Origin: Gemmatimonadota bacterium
GTDB taxonomy: Bacteria; Gemmatimonadota; Gemmatimonadetes; Longimicrobiales; Gaopeijiaceae
Length of the DNA stretch: 64,000 nt
Direction of reading: 5' to 3'
Assembly (NCBI GenBank): GCA_022823225.1
Contig: JAJDXM010000085.1
Coordinates: forward strand, 62,001-126,000
The notes beneath the pieces are model-generated. The model did not search any database. It was not told the origin of the DNA and was given only the letters and a program-made list of their open reading frames with translations. Position 1 is the stretch's first letter. Each line of letters starts with the position of its first letter. Shown piece by piece: positions 9,209 through 17,505 of the stretch. The translations under genes and the position numbers were made by a program.

Positions 9209-10764
9209 CGGGTCCGCAGGACGATCGCGGTCCGGTCGTCCGAGGGGATGGAGGGAGTCGCACGGTCGCAGAGTTCGAATAGCCTGCCCAGGATTTCGCC
9301 GGACGGCCTCTGCCGGTTCTCTTCCACCGTTTTTAACACCTGCTGCTCGCCGCTCATCCTGCGAGTGCGTGCGAGCGTGTCCGACAGGCCGTCGGTGAAG
9401 AGCAGGAGCAGATCCTCTCCCGGCTTCCACCGGATTCGGGACTGCCCGTAGGGGGCGGCTCCGATCCCCATCGGCGGGTCGGTGGCCGGGAGGCGGCGAT
9501 GCTCGCCCCCGGCGCCGATGACGAAGGCGTGGGGATGGCCCGCGTTCGCGTACGCGATGTCCGGGAACCCCGGCGAGAGCATGCAATAGCAGAGCGACAG
9601 GTACATCTCGGTGGACTCCAGTTCGTCGCCGATCGCCCGGTCCACGTACTCAAGCACCTTGGCGGGGGCCGCCCCCTGCTCGGCGTAGATCGCCGCCGCG
9701 CTCATGACCAGCGCCATGATGAGCGCAGCCGGAAACCCGTGACCCGAAACGTCGCCGATCATCACCCCCACCCGTCCGCCGGAAAGCTGAATCACCTGGT
9801 AGAAATCGCCGCCCACCGACTTTGCCGGAACCACCCGTGCCGCCGCGTCCACGCGGGCGAGCCGCGGGATCGGCGGCAGGAGCTTCATCTGCAGGTCGTG
9901 CGCAAGTTCCATCTCGCGTGACAGGCGCTCCCGGGCCATGTCCAGCCGGATGTGGCGGTTGGCTTCCAGCGCCGCCTCCAGCGCCGCGCGGTTCCGGTTC
10001 GCCTCACGCGCCAGCGAGGCCGACCGCTCCACCGCGGCCGCGAGCACGCGGGCCACGGGACTTTCCGCTGCGTGCCCCGCCACCTCCACCTCCACCGCGA
10101 GGCCGGCCCCGACGGGAACCCGGAACCGCCGTGTGCCGGCGATCCCGTGGGCGTCGGATCCCGGGCGGGGATCTTCCGGCGCGTCCGCCCCGCCGACCTT
10201 CCCACCGGGAAAGACCCTCACCCGCCGTTCCCCCGCGAGCGTCCACGCGACGAGCGTCAGTCCCAGTTGCGTGCGAAAATCCTCCAGCGTCGAGATCACC
10301 GCCTCGGGGATCTTCGCGCCGGCGGGCCCCGGTTCGCGCAGGATCAGGGTGACCGTGTTGCCCGCGCGGTTGAAGCGCACCTCGTCCATCAGTTCCCGCA
10401 TGAGAAAGACCCCGCGCCCGTCGGGCAGCGTCAGATTCTCGGGCAGCCTTGGATCGGGGACCGACTCGGGATCGAATCCGCCGCCCTGGTCCGAGACGCG
10501 CACACGCACCTCACCGGGAACGGCGCGGAGCTCCAGCAGCACGCGCCTGTCCGGATCGCCCGCGTTTCCGTAGAGGATCGCGTTGGATATCGCCTCGGTC
10601 AGGCCGACCCGAAAGTTGAAGAGGAGGCGTCGGCGGTCGAGTCGCGCGGGAGCGCAGTGTTCGACCACATGGTCCACCACGCCCTCGATCGCCGCGAGAT
10701 CGCCGGGCACCTCGAGCACGAGGATTCCGGGCTCATGGACGCCGGGGGGATGGGAGACGCTCAC
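9205..10764 (-). CDS. RsbW-like ATPase / RsbU-like PP2C phosphatase fusion
   Basis: 519 residues. The N-terminal 130 or so residues form an anti-sigma-kinase type GHKL ATPase domain: LTEAISNAILYGNAGD (N box), DQGGGFDP (G1) and DGRGVFLMRELMD (G2). A linker of unclear fold follows, then a coiled-coil segment (REANRNRAALEAALEANRHI). The C-terminal SpoIIE/PP2C domain keeps the metal-site motifs SVGGDFYQV, GDVSGHGFPAAL, FTDGLSD and DDRTAIVL. One polypeptide may therefore both phosphorylate and dephosphorylate a STAS partner. The STAS gene ends one base before its GTG start, making it the obvious partner. Confidence 0.88.
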   Translation of the reverse strand: MSVSHPPGVHEPGILVLEVPGDLAAIEGVVDHVVEHCAPARLDRRRLLFNFRVGLTEAISNAILYGNAGDPDRRVLLELRAVPGEVRVRVSDQGGGFDPESVPDPRLPENLTLPDGRGVFLMRELMDEVRFNRAGNTVTLILREPGPAGAKIPEAVISTLEDFRTQLGLTLVAWTLAGERRVRVFPGGKVGGADAPEDPRPGSDAHGIAGTRRFRVPVGAGLAVEVEVAGHAAESPVARVLAAAVERSASLAREANRNRAALEAALEANRHIRLDMARERLSREMELAHDLQMKLLPPIPRLARVDAAARVVPAKSVGGDFYQVIQLSGGRVGVMIGDVSGHGFPAALIMALVMSAAAIYAEQGAAPAKVLEYVDRAIGDELESTEMYLSLCYCMLSPGFPDIAYANAGHPHAFVIGAGGEHRRLPATDPPMGIGAAPYGQSRIRWKPGEDLLLLFTDGLSDTLARTRRMSGEQQVLKTVEENRQRPSGEILGRLFELCDRATPSIPSDDRTAIVLRTR

Positions 10765-10765
10765 T

Positions 10766-11095
10766 CTACTCCGCCAGCGCCTCCTCCCGGCTGCTGCAGA
10801 TCTCGAACAGGGTGTCGAGCTTGGTCAACTCGAAGAGCGTGCGAAGGTCCTCATTGAGCGAGGCCAGCCGCAGCCGTCCGCCCACCTCGCGGATCTTCTT
10901 GGAAAGGCTTACCAGGATGCCCAGCCCCGAGGAGTCGATGTAGCCGGTCAGCGCAAAGTCCACCACGAAGCGCCGGGTCCCCGCTTCGACTTCGGCCAGG
11001 ATCATGCGCTTGAGCTCCTGCCGGTTGCCGACGATGAGCTGGCCCGCCACTTCGATCAGCGTGACCTCTCCGAACCTTCGCATGTTGAAGGACAT
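10766..11095 (-). CDS. STAS-domain anti-sigma factor antagonist
   Basis: 109 residues, the size of SpoIIAA/RsbV proteins. The predicted phosphorylation site is S55 or S56 in TGYIDSSGLGILVSL, the classic STAS switch motif. In partner switching, the unphosphorylated form sequesters a kinase/anti-sigma factor. It stands directly upstream of the kinase-phosphatase fusion with a 1-base gap, so the two are co-translated. I chose ATG 11095 because the family N-terminus (MSFNMRRFGEVTLIEV) begins there; a candidate sigma-70 promoter lies about 80 bases upstream. No sigma factor gene is present nearby. Confidence 0.92.
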   Translation of the reverse strand: MSFNMRRFGEVTLIEVAGQLIVGNRQELKRMILAEVEAGTRRFVVDFALTGYIDSSGLGILVSLSKKIREVGGRLRLASLNEDLRTLFELTKLDTLFEICSSREEALAE

Positions 11096-11178
11096 CTGTC
11101 CGTTCCTGTTCGCTGGCTGTCCGATTCCGTCGGCCCCGGGACGCGGCGCCCGGCGGACCGTGAAAGCTGTAAGTGAAG

Positions 11179-11207
11179 ATAATCGGGCCGGCGTGCGCAT
11201 GAAGCAA
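11179..11207 (-). promoter_or_regulatory. Candidate sigma-70 promoter for the STAS/phosphatase operon
   Basis: On the minus strand TTGCTT (11207-11202) and GATTAT (11184-11179) are separated by exactly 17 bases. The site lies in the 146-base gap between the pta stop and the STAS start and would give a leader of about 75 bases. Confidence 0.5.
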
Positions 11208-11241
11208 AGCAGGGATGGCGGGGCCGGCCGAGGGCAGGCTG

Positions 11242-12138
11242 CTACCCGGGAGGGCGCCGGGCCCTGTCGGCCGCCATCAGTGCGGTGATCGCCGCCACAT
11301 GCACGATATCCCCCACCGAGGCTCCTCTGGACAGGTCGTTGACAGGTGCTCTCAAGCCCTGGAGGATCGGACCCAGGGCGGTCGCCCCGGCCAGACGCTG
11401 GACAAGCTTGTAGGCGATGTTCGCGGCATCCAGGCTCGGAAAGACCAGTACGTTGGCGCCACCCGCGACCGGCGAGCCCGGGCACTTCACGCGCGCCACC
11501 TCGGGGACGAGCGCCGCGTCGCCCTGCAGTTCCCCGTCGGCGACGACGCCCGGGCACAGCTCGCGGAACCGCTCGAGCCCTTCGCGGACCTGCTCGACCG
11601 ACCGTCCCCCGGCGCTGCCCCGTGTGGAATAGGACAGGAAGGCGACGCGGGGCTCGTCCCCCACGACCAGCCGCCGCACGCGGACCGCCTCGCTGGCGAT
11701 CGCGGCGAGCTGCCTTGGCCGGGGGGCGGGCACCACCCCGGCATCGGTGAAGGTCAGAACCTCCGGCCCCCCGCCCCGAAACCCGGGCACCTCCATGAAG
11801 AACGACGACGAGAGCGTGCGCACGCCCGGACGGAGCCCGATGCCCTTCAGTCCCGCCCTGATCACGTCCGCGCTGGTGTGGACGGCCCCCGCGACCACGC
11901 CGTCCACCGCTCCGACCTTCAACATCGCAACCGCCCGCTGGAGGGGCGACAATGGTTCGCCGTCTCCATGTCCGGCGGTGCCGCGTGCGGGGTCCGCGCC
12001 GACGAGCACCGGCTCGGCCACGCCGCGGTCGGCGAGGATTCCCGCGGCCTCGGCGACCCGCGGATCGCCGCCCTCGGGAAGCGCGATTCTCCTTCCGAGT
12101 CGCTGCGCCCGCTCCACCAGCCGGGCGGCGAAGGTCAC
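11242..12138 (-). CDS. pta: Phosphate acetyltransferase (short form)
   Basis: 298 residues containing only the catalytic Pta domain, without the N-terminal regulatory DRTGG part found in long enterobacterial enzymes. Diagnostic stretches are RIALPEGGDPRVAEAA, SSSFFMEVPGF, AFLSYSTRGSA, ARVKCPGSPVAGGANVLVFPSLDAANIAYKLVQRL and GPILQGLRAPVNDLSRG. It would interconvert acetyl-CoA and acetyl phosphate; phosphate butyryltransferase is the main alternative, but the C-terminal block is typical Pta. No acetate kinase is seen beside it. GTG 12138 overlaps the coaD stop in GTGA. Confidence 0.92.
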   Translation of the reverse strand: MTFAARLVERAQRLGRRIALPEGGDPRVAEAAGILADRGVAEPVLVGADPARGTAGHGDGEPLSPLQRAVAMLKVGAVDGVVAGAVHTSADVIRAGLKGIGLRPGVRTLSSSFFMEVPGFRGGGPEVLTFTDAGVVPAPRPRQLAAIASEAVRVRRLVVGDEPRVAFLSYSTRGSAGGRSVEQVREGLERFRELCPGVVADGELQGDAALVPEVARVKCPGSPVAGGANVLVFPSLDAANIAYKLVQRLAGATALGPILQGLRAPVNDLSRGASVGDIVHVAAITALMAADRARRPPG

Positions 12139-12632
12139 GAGAAGCGCCGCTGGAGGCGCTCCAGCACCGGGGCGGAGACGAAGCTGCTCACATCTCCTCC
12201 CAGCGACGCGACCTCGCGGACGAGGGAAGCCGAGAGGAAGGAATACCCGAGGTCGGGAACCAGGAAGAGCGTCTCGACGTCGCCGCGGAGCTCGCGGTTC
12301 ATTTGGGCCATCTGGAATTCGTACTCGAAGTCGGCGACCGCCCTGAGTCCCCGCACGATGAAACGGGCACCCACGCGGGCCGCGAAGTCCACGAGGAGAC
12401 CGGTGAAGGAGACACACTCGATGCGCCTTTCCCGGGCGAAGACTTCCGTCATGATTTCGAGTCGTTCGGGGACGCTGAACAGGTGGCTCTTGCTGTGGGA
12501 AGACGACTCGGCCACGGCGACCACGAGCCGGTCGCACACGCGAAGCGTGCGCCGGGCGACGTCTTCATGCCCCCGGGTCACGGGATCGAAGGACCCGGGG
12601 TAGACGGCCACGACCGGGCGGTGGGTCGACAT
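12135..12632 (-). CDS. coaD: Phosphopantetheine adenylyltransferase
   Basis: Penultimate step of coenzyme A synthesis. The 165-residue protein has the nucleotidyltransferase motifs YPGSFDPVTRGHED (the T/HxGH signature at residues 19-22), RFIVRGLRAVADFEYE, and LGYSFLSASLVREVASLGGD. The ATG start overlaps the rsmD stop by one base (TGATG). rsmD-coaD is a very common bacterial gene pair, and the pta neighbour adds another CoA-linked step. Confidence 0.97.
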   Translation of the reverse strand: MSTHRPVVAVYPGSFDPVTRGHEDVARRTLRVCDRLVVAVAESSSHSKSHLFSVPERLEIMTEVFARERRIECVSFTGLLVDFAARVGARFIVRGLRAVADFEYEFQMAQMNRELRGDVETLFLVPDLGYSFLSASLVREVASLGGDVSSFVSAPVLERLQRRFS

Positions 12633-13180
12633 CAGCGATTGTCTCCTGGCTGTTTCACTCTGGAAAGGGCGGTGCCGCCGTACCGGCGCTGCTCGGCGGC
12701 GGCCTCCGGGGGGAACTGCTCGCGCGCCGCGTGTTCCACCCACAGTTCCCGCGCGAACGGGCTGTCCGCGTAGCTCGTCACAAGCCGGGCGGTGTAACCA
12801 CGGTCGTAGGGCGGGTCAGCGAAGGCAAGGTCGTAGTGAAACGGCTCCAGCGCACGCAGATGGGCCATCACGTCGGCACGAAGAAGCGTCGCGCGGGGTC
12901 CGGCGCCCAGCGCGGCGATGTTCCGCTGCAGAACGCGCGACGCCGTTCGACCGTGTTCCACGAAGGTGACGTGGGCCGCGCCGCGGCTGAGCGCCTCCAG
13001 CCCGAGCGCGCCCGACCCTGCGAAGAGATCGGCGACGCGGGCGCCCCGAATGCGGTCGCCCAGGATCGACATCCAGGCTTCGCGGATCCGGTCGCTGGTG
13101 GGACGGACCCCCCGTCCGCGGACCGGCCCGAGCCGGCGGCCCTTCCACTCTCCCGCGATGATCCGCAAGTGCGCTTCCAC
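12632..13180 (-). CDS. rsmD: 16S rRNA (guanine966-N2)-methyltransferase
   Basis: 182 residues. It shows the N-terminal RIIAGEWKGRRL, then RPTSDRIREAWMSIL, the SAM-binding VADLFAGSGALGLEALSRGA, and the catalytic DPPY in DLAFADPPYDRGY. It modifies G966 of 16S rRNA during 30S assembly. The start is GTG at 13180. The gene follows the recJ stop by 38 bases. Confidence 0.95.
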   Translation of the reverse strand: MEAHLRIIAGEWKGRRLGPVRGRGVRPTSDRIREAWMSILGDRIRGARVADLFAGSGALGLEALSRGAAHVTFVEHGRTASRVLQRNIAALGAGPRATLLRADVMAHLRALEPFHYDLAFADPPYDRGYTARLVTSYADSPFARELWVEHAAREQFPPEAAAEQRRYGGTALSRVKQPGDNR

Positions 13181-13218
13181 CTTGTCGGCTATGGCGGCGC
13201 GCCGACCCGGCGGCCGGG

Positions 13219-14967
13219 TCAGTGCGCCGGATGGATGTCGACGACCTTCGCCTCGATCGTGGTGCGTCCCCTGAAGCTACTCTCGATGAGGCTGAAGGCG
13301 ACATCCACGGGTCCGCTTCCCAGCTCGTCCACTGGTGCCCGCTCGGCGAGGCGAAAGCCGATCGCCGGGAGCGAAGCGCCATCCTGGGCGAGGCGGAGCT
13401 TGACGTGGCCGCCCTTCAGCACCTTCGGGGGCGCCGCCAGACCGACCCCGCGGGCGACAAACAGCGGATCGGGGTTGCCCGGGCCGAACGGTCCCACATA
13501 CCGGAGGTAGCGAAAGAAGTCGGGCCCCGCTTCGCCCAGCCCGATTTCGAGGTCGGCGCGGATCTCCGGGCGCGGGACGGCGTCCCCCATCGCGCCGCGC
13601 GCGGCCGCCTGGAATGCCTCGCGGAAGGCGGGCAGCCGCTCGCGGGAGATGTCCATGCCGGCGGCCTGGTGGTGCCCGCCGAAGCGGATCAGGTGCTGCG
13701 AGCACGACGAGATGGCCGCGTGCAGGTCGAAGGAAGGCACGGACCGGGCGCTTCCACGGCCGCGGTCTCCGTCGAAGGAGAGCACGACGACGGGGCGAAA
13801 GATGCGCTCGACCAGCCGCGACGCCACAATGCCGATCACGCCGTGGTGCCAGCCATCGCCCGACACGACGACCGCGCTGTCCCGCTCCGGGTCGTAGGCG
13901 CGCTCCAGCGCCTCCAGCGCCTGCTCGGTGGTCCGCTGCTCCAGTTCGCGGCGGCGGCGGTTGTCTCCCTCCAGCATCTCCGCGAGCCGCCGCGCCTCGG
14001 TCGCCTCCCCGGCCATGAGCAGCCGGAGCGCATCGCTCGCGTCCCCGACCCGCCCCGCCGCGTTGATGCGCGGACCCAGCGAGAAGGCCACCGCCGCCGA
14101 ATCGACCGGCCGGTCCGCACCCACGCCGGCGCGGGCCATCAGCGCCATCAGCCCGGGACGCGCGCTGTGCGTGAAGGCGCGCAGGCCGTAGCGGGCCAGA
14201 ACCCGGTTCTCCCCCGTCAGGGTCATCTGGTCGGCGATGGTCGCGAGGGCCACCAGGTCGAGGTATTCCCAGCTCTCGTCCGCGGGGCGCCCCAACTCCT
14301 CCGCGACGAGCTGCCCGACCTTGAAGGCGACCGCCGCCCCGCAGAGGTCCTTGTTGGGGTAGGCGCAGCCGGGGCGGTTCGGGTTGACGACAGCGAACGC
14401 CGGGGGCAGTGTCGAACCGGGACGGTGGTGGTCGGTGACGATCACGTCCATTCCCGCCCGCGCCGCGCGCCGTACGGGCCCGTGGGCCACGATCCCGCAG
14501 TCGACGGTGACGAGCACGGCCGCTCCACGCGCCGCCGCGCGGTCCACACCCGCGTCGGAGAGGTCGTAGCCGTGCCGGAGCCGGTCGGGCACGATCGCAT
14601 CCGCACGGCCGCCCAGCGCACGGATCCAGGAGGCGAGCAGCGCGGCGGCGGCGATACCGTCCACATCGAAATCACCGTGGACCACGACCTGTTCGCGCTC
14701 CGAAACCGCTCGCGCCAGCCGCCGCGCCGCCTTCGTCGCGTCGAGGAGGCCGGCGGGCGCGTGGAGCGTGCCGAGCAGCGGGCGCAGAAAGGACCGGGCG
14801 GCCCGGGGGGTGAGGTGTCCCCGGGCGGCGAGGAGGCGGCAGAGCGCGTCGGGGAGCTTGAGGCCCCGGCGAAGGGCCCGCACGGCGGCGGGGTCGGGGT
14901 GGGGCGGAATCTTCCAGTTCGGGCGCGGCGTCATCCGGGCCGAGGACACCCGCGGACCGGGACTCAC
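13219..14967 (-). CDS. recJ: Single-stranded-DNA-specific exonuclease RecJ
   Basis: 5'-3' exonuclease on single-stranded DNA, used in recombination and mismatch repair. It is 582 residues. DHH-family metal motifs are complete: VVHGDFDVDG (D99, D101, D103), VTVDCG, and VTDHHRPG (D179, H180, H181). The DHHA1 RNA/DNA-binding motif RFGGHHQAAGM and the C-terminal OB-fold region follow. GTG 14967 lies seven bases after the stop of the zinc-ribbon protein gene; ATG 14934 is an equally plausible start. Confidence 0.95.
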   Translation of the reverse strand: MSPGPRVSSARMTPRPNWKIPPHPDPAAVRALRRGLKLPDALCRLLAARGHLTPRAARSFLRPLLGTLHAPAGLLDATKAARRLARAVSEREQVVVHGDFDVDGIAAAALLASWIRALGGRADAIVPDRLRHGYDLSDAGVDRAAARGAAVLVTVDCGIVAHGPVRRAARAGMDVIVTDHHRPGSTLPPAFAVVNPNRPGCAYPNKDLCGAAVAFKVGQLVAEELGRPADESWEYLDLVALATIADQMTLTGENRVLARYGLRAFTHSARPGLMALMARAGVGADRPVDSAAVAFSLGPRINAAGRVGDASDALRLLMAGEATEARRLAEMLEGDNRRRRELEQRTTEQALEALERAYDPERDSAVVVSGDGWHHGVIGIVASRLVERIFRPVVVLSFDGDRGRGSARSVPSFDLHAAISSCSQHLIRFGGHHQAAGMDISRERLPAFREAFQAAARGAMGDAVPRPEIRADLEIGLGEAGPDFFRYLRYVGPFGPGNPDPLFVARGVGLAAPPKVLKGGHVKLRLAQDGASLPAIGFRLAERAPVDELGSGPVDVAFSLIESSFRGRTTIEAKVVDIHPAH

Positions 14968-14974
14968 GCTTCGG

Positions 14975-15697
14975 TCACGAAGACGGCGCGGTGACGATCA
15001 CCCCGCACGCCTCGCAACGCACCAGCGGCGCCGTGGAGCGGATCTCGTTCTGGAGCTGCAGCGGAATGAGCGAGAAGCACGACCCGCAGGCACCGTCATC
15101 GGTCATGGGCGCCACGGCAACCTTCCGCCCGCTCAGCATCAGGTTCTCGTAGACGTGGAGATACCCGGGTTCGATTTCGCCAGCGACCACGTCCCGTTGC
15201 GCTTTCAACCGCGCTGCCTCGGACTGTACCTGCTCGCGCCGGGCGATCAGCTCCTCCCTTCCCGGAGCAACCGACTCGCGGGCTTCGTCCAGCGCGGCCC
15301 GCTGCCGGTCGAGCCGTTCTTCGAACCGGCCGATCTGGTCCAGCAGGCTGACGACCTCCTGTTCCTCCTGGTCCAGGGCCCGGCGCACCAGCCCCAGTTC
15401 GGCCTGCACCGCCGCCTCTTCACGTACGGTCCTGACCATGTTCAGCCGGTCCTCCAGCCGGTTCTGGCGCAATCGCTTCTCTTCGGCGGCAAGGCTGAGC
15501 CGACGCTCTTCGAGACGCAGATCGCGCACCTTTGTCTCCGTGGCGGCCACCTCCTCCTCCAGCAGCCGAGCCGGCTCTTCCACCGCGTCGAGCTGCGGTC
15601 CAAAGGATTCGATCCGGTCACGGACCGCGCGTATCTCCTGATCCATGTTCTGCAGTTCCAGCAGCGCTCTGGATACCTGGCCGGTTTCGACCGTCAC
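14975..15697 (-). CDS. Coiled-coil protein with C-terminal C4 zinc ribbon
   Basis: 240 residues. Roughly residues 10-190 are heptad-rich and charged, predicting a long antiparallel coiled coil. The C-terminus carries CGSC and CEAC about 24 residues apart, a C4 ribbon. This layout matches the zf-RING_7 (DUF164) family, which is often encoded near recJ, dnaG and mutS2-type genes in many phyla. Proposed roles are nucleic-acid binding, but function is not established. GTG 15697 overlaps the dnaG stop in GTGA. Confidence 0.83.
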   Translation of the reverse strand: MTVETGQVSRALLELQNMDQEIRAVRDRIESFGPQLDAVEEPARLLEEEVAATETKVRDLRLEERRLSLAAEEKRLRQNRLEDRLNMVRTVREEAAVQAELGLVRRALDQEEQEVVSLLDQIGRFEERLDRQRAALDEARESVAPGREELIARREQVQSEAARLKAQRDVVAGEIEPGYLHVYENLMLSGRKVAVAPMTDDGACGSCFSLIPLQLQNEIRSTAPLVRCEACGVIVTAPSS

Positions 15698-17505
15698 GGT
15701 GCAAGTTCTCCCATTTGTCGGCTGGTTCCCGCAAACCACCTGGCCGACCGTCTCCAGTCCGTGCCCAAGGCCCGTTCTTCCCTGTTCAGTGCCTGTATAT
15801 CCTTCACCAGCCTGTGTTTTTCCTCCTGCTCCCGGGCACCGCGCAACTCCCGGTGCAGGGCCACCCTGCGGCGGTCGCGGGTCCTGTTCTCGATCCGCAG
15901 AACGACATCCCCGAAGACCCCGTCGGGCGGGACCTCCCGTTCCCCCATGAGGTCTTCGAAGGACCGATGGGCTTCCGGCGCGGCCCCCTCCGGCAAAGCC
16001 GTCAATTCCGGGTTGTCGATCAGCTCTTCGAAGATGACACGGTACGACCCTTCCTCCAAGTCCGACGGGCCCAGACGCTCCCCCGCCCGCTCGACCCAGT
16101 CCCGGTGCTTGAGGAGGAAGAGGATCAGCGCCCGGTCGGGGCCGAGCCCGTGAAAACGCGGGGCAGGCCGCCGCGTCCGTGCGGGGGTTGCGGCACCCGG
16201 GATCCGCGCGGGCGCCGACGAGTCGCGCAGGTCGGCCTCGAGCGTCTCCCGCTGAACGCCGGTGTGCCGGGCGACACGGGACAGATAGATGTCGCGCAGA
16301 CTCGGATCGGTGACGGCCCTCAGCGTGGGAAGAAGCCGGTCCAGCGCCTTGCGCGTCCGTTCGATGGAGGAGAAGTAGTCGTGCTCCTCAAGGATCGCGA
16401 TCTTGCGGTCGAGGACGTCGACAGCGTCTCGCACCAGCGCCCTGATCGCATCGGCGCCGCCGGAAAGTGCCACGGAATCGGGGTCCTCACCCTCGGGGAG
16501 GGTGACGACGGAGGCGTGCACGCCCTGTGCAAGGAGCACGTCCGCGGCCCGGAAGGTCGCCCGCTGGCCGGCCGGGTCGTTGTCGAAGAGTATGCGCACC
16601 TGTTTGGTGTAGCGCTCGAGCAGCCGCGCGTGCGCGTCCGTCAGGGCGGTTCCCAGCGGCGCCACGGCGTGTCGGATTCCGACGGCGGCAAGGGAGAGCG
16701 CGTCCATGAAGCCCTCGACCAGCAGGGCGGCACCCTGCCTGCGGATGTGGTTGCCGGCCCAGCTGAGGCCGTACAGGATCTCGCCCTTGTGGAAGATCGG
16801 ACTCTCGGGCGAGTTCAGGTACTTGGGCGCTCCCTTGCCCTCGGGACCGAGCAGGCGGCCGCCAAAGGCGAGGACGCGTCGGGAGACCGACTCGATCGGG
16901 AAGATGATCCGGTTGCGAAAGGCGTCGTAGGGGCGGTCCCGGCGTTCGCTCTTCTTCAGGAGCCCGAGTTCGAGGAGGATCCCCTCGCTGATCCCCCGCG
17001 CGGAAGCGGCGTCCCGCAGGGCGCCCCAGTCGTCGGGAGCGTAGCCCAGTCCGAAGCGCTCGCCGATTTCGCGATCGATTCCACGTCCCTTCAGGTACTC
17101 GCGCGCCGCCGCGCCGCCCTCCCAATCCCACAGGCGCTCGCGGAAAAACGCGCCGGCGTGGGCCGAAGCCTCGTAGTACGGACGGCGGGGATCTTCGCCC
17201 TTCCGGCCGCGCCTCACTTCGCGCACTTCGATGCCGCTGCGGGCTCCCACGTACTTCACCGCGTCGACGAAGCTCATGCCCTGATGCTTCATCAGGAACG
17301 AGAAGACGTCACCGGATTCGCCCGACGAGAAGTCGTGGAAGAAGGCCTTGGCGGGAATCACGAAGAAGGACGGCGTCTTTTCCTGCTTGAACGGACTCAG
17401 TCCGCGGAAGTCCTTCCCCGCCCTCTTCAGCTGCACGAACTCGCCGATGATCCCGACGATATCGGCCCGGGCGCGAACCTCCTCCACCACGTTGTCCGGA
17501 ATCAT
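15694..17505 (-). CDS. dnaG: DNA primase DnaG with degenerate zinc-binding domain
   Basis: Synthesises RNA primers for replication. It is 603 residues with an N-terminal CHC2-like domain, the RNA polymerase core/TOPRIM domain (LVEGFMDALSLAAVG, LFDNDPAGQRA, LPEGEDPDS) and a C-terminal helicase-interacting region. The zinc site looks lost. The usual CPFH is SPFK at residues 37-40, and the usual second cysteine pair is replaced by D58 and S61 in HDFSSGESGD, although the flanking EKTPSFFV is intact. Similar loss is known in some bacterial DnaG lineages. ATG 17505 abuts the mutS2 stop (TAGATG). Confidence 0.94.
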   Translation of the reverse strand: MIPDNVVEEVRARADIVGIIGEFVQLKRAGKDFRGLSPFKQEKTPSFFVIPAKAFFHDFSSGESGDVFSFLMKHQGMSFVDAVKYVGARSGIEVREVRRGRKGEDPRRPYYEASAHAGAFFRERLWDWEGGAAAREYLKGRGIDREIGERFGLGYAPDDWGALRDAASARGISEGILLELGLLKKSERRDRPYDAFRNRIIFPIESVSRRVLAFGGRLLGPEGKGAPKYLNSPESPIFHKGEILYGLSWAGNHIRRQGAALLVEGFMDALSLAAVGIRHAVAPLGTALTDAHARLLERYTKQVRILFDNDPAGQRATFRAADVLLAQGVHASVVTLPEGEDPDSVALSGGADAIRALVRDAVDVLDRKIAILEEHDYFSSIERTRKALDRLLPTLRAVTDPSLRDIYLSRVARHTGVQRETLEADLRDSSAPARIPGAATPARTRRPAPRFHGLGPDRALILFLLKHRDWVERAGERLGPSDLEEGSYRVIFEELIDNPELTALPEGAAPEAHRSFEDLMGEREVPPDGVFGDVVLRIENRTRDRRRVALHRELRGAREQEEKHRLVKDIQALNREERALGTDWRRSARWFAGTSRQMGELAP

